DNA from: Cupriavidus yeoncheonensis
GTDB taxonomy: Bacteria; Pseudomonadota; Gammaproteobacteria; Burkholderiales; Burkholderiaceae
Assembly: GCF_905397275.1 (NCBI RefSeq)
Contig: NZ_CAJPUY010000018.1
Location: 1-64,000, forward strand
Length of the DNA: 64,000 bases
Direction of reading: 5' to 3'
Below the pieces are notes generated by a model. The model saw only the letters and a list, made by a program, of their open reading frames with translations. It searched no databases and was not told where the DNA came from. Made by a program: the position numbers and the translations under genes. Positions 60,572-64,000 of the stretch are shown here, one piece after another; position 1 is the stretch's first letter, and the number at the start of each line of letters is the position of its first letter.

Positions 60572-62266
60572 TCAGCTACGGGACTGGGCGAGGAAGTCCA
60601 GGTCGCAGCCTTCAGGGGCTTGCAGTACGGTGCGCTGATAGAGCTCCTGATAGCCACCGCGTTTCTGAGGCAGTGGCTTGCGCTCGGCAAGGCGGCGCGC
60701 GATTACTTCAGGTTCGACCAGCAACTCGATGCTCTTTTGAGACACCGACAAGCGAATCCGGTCGCCATTGCGCACCGCTTCCAGGGGGCCACCGGCCGCC
60801 GCTTCAGGAGACACGTGCAGAACGATGGTTCCGTAGGCGGTACCGCTCATGCGTGCATCCGAGATACGCACCATGTCCTTCACGCCAGCCTTTGCGAGCT
60901 TCGAGGGAATGGGAAGGTAGCCGGCTTCCGGCATCCCCGCGGCCAGCGGACCAGCGTTCTTCAGCACCAGGATGTCGTCAGCGGTGACGTCGAGGTCGGG
61001 CGAATCCACCCGGTTTGCCAGGTCTTCCAGACCCTCGAACACCACGGCACGACCTTCCTTCTCAAAAAGAGCAGGCGTTGCGGCAGCGCGCTTGAAGATT
61101 GCGCCGTCGGGTGCAAGACTGCCATGCAGCGCAATCAGGCCGCCCACATTGCTTACCGGTTCGTCGAAGGACCGGATGACTTTTCGGTCAACCCAGCCAG
61201 CTGGTTCGTCAAGGCGTTCGCGGAGCGTTCGGCCGTCAACGCTCAGGCAGTCCAGGTTCAGCAAGGGGCGCAGTTCGCGGAGCACCGCTCCCATACCGCC
61301 TGCGGCATGGAAGTCCTCCATGTAGCCCTCACCCACCGGTTTAAGGTCGACCAGTACCGGAGTTTCATCGGAAATCTCGTTGAGACGTTCCGGGCTGATG
61401 CGAATGCCGAGGCGACCAGCGACGGCAGTCAGGTGAATAATTGCGTTGGTCGAACCTCCCAGCGCCATCAGGATGCGAAAGGCATTTTCGACCGACTGTT
61501 CCGTCATGATTTGTGAAGGCAGGATGGGCGAATGTGCAAGCCGTACGGCTGCCTTGCCGGTCTCCTCAGCGGCCACCAGGCGTTGGGAATCCACTGCAGG
61601 AATTGCAGCCGTACCCGGCAGCGACATGCCCAGGGTCTCGGCGATGCATGCCATCGTGCTTGCGGTGCCCATGACAGCACAGGTGCCCGCGGTAGTAGCC
61701 AGACGTGTCTCTACGGTCTGGATTTCGCACTGGTCGATTTCCCCAGCGCGGAACTTGCCCCAAAACCGGCGGCAATCCGTACATGCGCCCAGTCGCTCAC
61801 CTTTGTGCCGCCCTGTCGACATCGGGCCGGTGACCAGTTGGATGGCGGGGCGATTGGCAGAAGCAGCGCCCATCAGTTGGGCCGGCACAGTCTTGTCGCA
61901 GCCACCAATGAGCACGACCGCGTCCATCGGTTGCGCGCGAACCATCTCCTCGACGTCCATGGACATCAGGTTGCGGTACACCATGCTGGTCGGGTTGAGG
62001 AACACTTCACCCAGCGAAACCGTGGGGAACATGCGCGGCAGGCCGCCTGCAGCCAGCACGCCACGGGATACGGCCTCCACGAGTTGCGGCATGTAGCGAT
62101 GACAGTTGTTGAAATCGCTGGGTGACGCAGCAATACCGATTACCGGTCGGGACAGCAGTTCACTTGAAATGCCCATCGAATGCGCCATCGAGCGGCGCAG
62201 GTAACGCGCAAAGTCGCGGTCACCATAGTTGGTCAATCCATTGTCGAGGCCAAGGGGTTCAGCCAT
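60572..62266 (-). CDS. IlvD/Edd-family sugar-acid dehydratase
   Basis: A 564-residue iron-sulfur dehydratase. Cluster cysteines are visible in NNCHRYMP, IGGCDKTVPA and TAGTCAVMGTAST. The substrate region has MALGGSTNAIIHLTAVAGRLGI and the C-terminal SDARMSGTAYGTIVLHVSPEAA (in parts), a family signature. Length and motifs fit aldonate or sugar-acid dehydratases, such as those for xylonate, arabonate or gluconate, better than dihydroxyacid dehydratase IlvD of valine synthesis. It starts two bases before the stop of the HIBADH gene region, so it is tightly coupled. It would give a 2-keto-3-deoxy acid for the neighbouring dehydrogenases. Confidence 0.87.
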   Translation of the reverse strand: MAEPLGLDNGLTNYGDRDFARYLRRSMAHSMGISSELLSRPVIGIAASPSDFNNCHRYMPQLVEAVSRGVLAAGGLPRMFPTVSLGEVFLNPTSMVYRNLMSMDVEEMVRAQPMDAVVLIGGCDKTVPAQLMGAASANRPAIQLVTGPMSTGRHKGERLGACTDCRRFWGKFRAGEIDQCEIQTVETRLATTAGTCAVMGTASTMACIAETLGMSLPGTAAIPAVDSQRLVAAEETGKAAVRLAHSPILPSQIMTEQSVENAFRILMALGGSTNAIIHLTAVAGRLGIRISPERLNEISDETPVLVDLKPVGEGYMEDFHAAGGMGAVLRELRPLLNLDCLSVDGRTLRERLDEPAGWVDRKVIRSFDEPVSNVGGLIALHGSLAPDGAIFKRAAATPALFEKEGRAVVFEGLEDLANRVDSPDLDVTADDILVLKNAGPLAAGMPEAGYLPIPSKLAKAGVKDMVRISDARMSGTAYGTIVLHVSPEAAAGGPLEAVRNGDRIRLSVSQKSIELLVEPEVIARRLAERKPLPQKRGGYQELYQRTVLQAPEGCDLDFLAQSRS

Positions 62267-62267
62267 G

Positions 62268-63194
62268 TTACTTCTCCGTGTGGGGTGCCGCGGCGCTGAA
62301 CTGCACGGCTAGCATGTCTTCAAAGAATCGAGTCATCGAGCCCTTGTCGCTGGCTCCGTGGCCAGCCAAAAGGCTCATTTGGTAGGTGGCGGTGGCTGCA
62401 GCAAGCACCGGCATCGGGATGCAATGGCGAGCGCCTAGCTCGGCGGCGCTGACCAGGTCCTTGTAAGCGGCCTGGAGCGGATAGCCATCGCTGAAGTGGC
62501 GCGCCAGGATGCGAGGGAGGAAGAACTCCGACGCATAGCTGCGTCCCGTTCCACTGTTGATGACCGACGCAATCTTCTCCGCATCAAGCCCCATTCGCCG
62601 CGCCATCGGCAGAATCTCTGCAAGCGCCGCGCAGTTGATGTCAAAGAGCAGCTGGTTCACGAGCTTCGTCAGCTGTCCACTGCCGGCGTCTCCCATGAAG
62701 AGGATGTTGTTACCCATGCGCTCAAGCCATGGCCTCACCGTCTCGAACGTCTCCTTCGCGCCGCCACACATGACGGTGAGCGTGCCGGCTTCCGCGCGCG
62801 ATTGCATTCCCGACACCGGAGCATCCAGGAACGCAAGATTGGCCGCGGCCAGACGCGAATGAATATCCAGCGTGGCGCCATGCTCCATGGTGCTGGTATC
62901 GACAACGATGGAGCCAGGACGAAGCAGGCTTGTCAGCCCGCCGTCACCAAACAGCACGTCGATCACTGCAGCGGTACCCGGCAGACTCAGAAACACAATC
63001 CGGGCGTCTGCCAGGCCAGCCAGAGAGTCGGACGTCGTGGCGCCGGCTGCCAGCATTTCGGAATAGGCGTCCTGTACCTTCGACGTGACGCGCAGGTCCG
63101 TGTCAGCGTGAATCAGATTGAGCGCCATCGGCTTGCCCATCTGGCCAAGGCCAACGAAGCCCACGATGGTGCGGTCGGATTTTGCGGCGGTCAT
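62268..63194 (-). CDS. NAD(P)-dependent 3-hydroxyisobutyrate-dehydrogenase-family oxidoreductase
   Basis: A 308-residue beta-hydroxyacid dehydrogenase. It carries the N-terminal GFVGLGQMGKPMALNL (NAD(P) Rossmann motif), DTSTMEHGAT, FLDAPVSGMQSRAEAGTLTVM (in parts), and the catalytic lysine region GSGQLTKLVNQLL. Members reduce or oxidise L-threonate, tartronate semialdehyde or 3-hydroxyisobutyrate. Next to an IlvD/Edd dehydratase, a short sugar acid is likely. Its ATG overlaps the VOC gene stop by ATGA, and one base separates its stop from the dehydratase start. Confidence 0.86.
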   Translation of the reverse strand: MTAAKSDRTIVGFVGLGQMGKPMALNLIHADTDLRVTSKVQDAYSEMLAAGATTSDSLAGLADARIVFLSLPGTAAVIDVLFGDGGLTSLLRPGSIVVDTSTMEHGATLDIHSRLAAANLAFLDAPVSGMQSRAEAGTLTVMCGGAKETFETVRPWLERMGNNILFMGDAGSGQLTKLVNQLLFDINCAALAEILPMARRMGLDAEKIASVINSGTGRSYASEFFLPRILARHFSDGYPLQAAYKDLVSAAELGARHCIPMPVLAAATATYQMSLLAGHGASDKGSMTRFFEDMLAVQFSAAAPHTEK

Positions 63195-63574
63195 GCGTCG
63201 GCCCTCTCGGAGATTTCAATCAGATTCAGGTCGGGGTCGCGCAGGTAAATCGAACGAATGCGGTAGTTGGCGCCGGTGCGGGCGACCGGCCCCTCGATGA
63301 TGTGAGCGCCGCGGCCATTAAGTCGCGCGATGACTTCATCCAGCGGAATCGCCGCAATGAAGCAGAGGTCCAGAGCGCCTGGTACAGGCAGATGGGCTTT
63401 CGGCTCAAACTCCTTGCCCTTCACATGCAGATTGATTTTCTGCTCGCCGAACTTGAAGGCTTTGCGGCCTTCGCCGAATGTCTCGAGGGTCATTCCGAGC
63501 AGCCCAACGTAGAAGTCGACACACGCTTCCTCGTTGCTGGTCGTCAGGACAAGATGGTCCAAGTGATGAATCAC
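63191..63574 (-). CDS. VOC-superfamily (glyoxalase/dioxygenase-like) protein
   Basis: A 127-residue metal-binding vicinal-oxygen-chelate protein that begins at GTG after AAGGAGG. Two VOC repeats are visible: HHLDHLVLTTSNEEACVDFYVGLLGM with an N-terminal His, and ALDLCFIAAIPLDEV with GAHIIEGPVARTGANYRIRSIYLRDPDLNLIEI. The final glutamate in NLIEIS is the expected metal ligand. It is the first gene of the sugar-acid operon and its stop overlaps the start of the HIBADH gene. Substrate unknown; an isomerase or lyase step on the pathway is possible. Confidence 0.85.
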   Translation of the reverse strand: MIHHLDHLVLTTSNEEACVDFYVGLLGMTLETFGEGRKAFKFGEQKINLHVKGKEFEPKAHLPVPGALDLCFIAAIPLDEVIARLNGRGAHIIEGPVARTGANYRIRSIYLRDPDLNLIEISERADA

Positions 63575-63660
63575 CAGCGCCTCCTTCTTGCAATTTTGCG
63601 AATGAACCGAATGTATGCGCGCAGAAAGCAAGGGTGGAATTCCTAATTTCGCACACATCC

Positions 63661-63675
63661 TTCGCATTTTGCGAA
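63661..63675. promoter_or_regulatory. LysR box in the VOC/LysR divergent gap
   Basis: TTCGCA-TTT-TGCGAA is a perfect palindrome containing T-N11-A, 34 bp upstream of the LysR start and 86 bp upstream of the VOC operon start. Half-sites TTGCGAA (63596-63602) and TTTCGCA (63646-63653 area) recur nearby, as in LysR regulatory plus activating sites. Confidence 0.7.
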
Positions 63676-63708
63676 GCCGCGGCCTGACGGGACTGCTAAG
63701 ATGTGGCT

Positions 63709-64000
63709 ATGTCACAGGAACTCATCAATCCCGCACGTGTTGATTTCGTCACACTCCGCCTATTCTGCGCGGTGGCGCAGATGGGCAGCATTACCAAGGG
63801 CGCGGAGCGGTGTAACTTGGCACTTTCAGCCGCAAGCAGGCGGATTTCTGACTTTGAGGCCGCTTCGAGGGCGGTACTCATGGAGAGGACTGTCCACGGC
63901 ATTCGGCTGACGCCTGCTGGTCACGTTGCGCTTCAGCATGCGATGCGCCTTTTCCAGGGGTTCGAGCTTTTTAGCAATGAGCTCAGCGAGTACTCGAATG
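63709..64000 (+). CDS. LysR-type transcriptional regulator (partial, cut by the window end)
   Basis: The first 97 codons of a LysR protein. The HTH reads MGSITKGAERCNLALSAASRRISDFE (in parts), followed by MERTVHGIRLTPAGH, the family's wing region. The effector domain lies outside the window. It is divergent from the sugar-acid operon, whose promoter gap carries a perfect T-N11-A box, so it is the likely regulator of that operon. A shorter overlapping frame begins at 63701, but the ATG at 63709 gives the family sequence. Confidence 0.85.
   Translation, partial: MSQELINPARVDFVTLRLFCAVAQMGSITKGAERCNLALSAASRRISDFEAASRAVLMERTVHGIRLTPAGHVALQHAMRLFQGFELFSNELSEYSN

Overview
The window is GC-rich, gene-dense DNA of a Gram-negative bacterium, most likely a Burkholderiales betaproteobacterium of the Cupriavidus/Ralstonia type. 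The grounds are four tripartite-tricarboxylate (TTT, 'Bug') receptor proteins, a paa phenylacetate operon with paaN and a PaaX repressor, a PhnW/PhnY/PhnA phosphonate cluster, a 3-hydroxybutyrate cluster next to a phasin, and uniformly GC-rich codon use. There are no ribosomal, replication or tRNA genes. Almost everything is catabolism, uptake and regulation, as on a secondary chromosome or megaplasmid (inference).

Layout. 1-4.1 kb: a gene end, a 59-bp tandem repeat, a MocR regulator, a SnoaL-like protein and an amine/amino-acid oxidase. 4.1-6.2 kb: an EF-G paralogue. 6.3-13.4 kb: a LysR gene, a NadC paralogue, a MarR regulator, a PhnN/AMP-phosphorylase fusion, a TTT receptor and a porin; two promoters here share the same pair of operators. 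13.5-21.7 kb: an acyl-CoA operon (DUF35, thiolase, SDR, enoyl-CoA hydratase, TTT receptor, CoA-transferase) with a LysR gene and a divergent SDR, linked by a common TTGA-N7-TCAATCGA motif. 21.7-31.8 kb: the paa operon paaABCDE-paaN-paaK on the minus strand, followed by a DUF485/SSS transporter pair and preceded by a divergent PaaX repressor. 31.8-36.4 kb: an isochorismatase-like hydrolase, a PEBP protein, a phytase-like esterase and a chemoreceptor with a sigma-28-like promoter. 36.6-41.2 kb: a phasin, 3-hydroxybutyrate dehydrogenase, a GntP-type permease and an HbcR-type sigma-54 activator with a recognisable -24/-12 promoter. 41.2-45.2 kb: a DadA-type dehydrogenase behind a tandem glycine riboswitch, glutamate dehydrogenase and a DeoR regulator. 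45.2-51.2 kb: phosphonate use (phosphonoacetaldehyde dehydrogenase, phosphonoacetate hydrolase, GntR regulator, PhnW, DMT membrane protein). 51.3-56.3 kb: glucarate catabolism (TTT receptor, GudD, GntR regulator, ketoglutarate semialdehyde dehydrogenase). 56.4-57.6 kb: a MASE2-GGDEF diguanylate cyclase. 58.1-64 kb: a visibly less GC-rich sugar-acid block (TTT receptor, Gfo/Idh-SAF oxidoreductase, IlvD/Edd dehydratase, HIBADH-type dehydrogenase, VOC protein) with a divergent LysR gene cut by the window end.

The most interesting part is 7.3-12.1 kb. A NadC-type phosphoribosyltransferase and a fusion of ribose-1,5-bisphosphate kinase with an AMP-phosphorylase-type enzyme appear to be controlled by one MarR protein through near-identical promoter-operator cassettes. 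Their expected reactions can close a PRPP-recycling cycle (nucleotide + Pi to ribose-1,5-bisphosphate, then to PRPP, then to a nucleotide with loss of CO2). Beside a periplasmic receptor and a porin, this could be an uptake-plus-decarboxylation route for a pyridine or other aromatic carboxylate. That reading is inference and untested.
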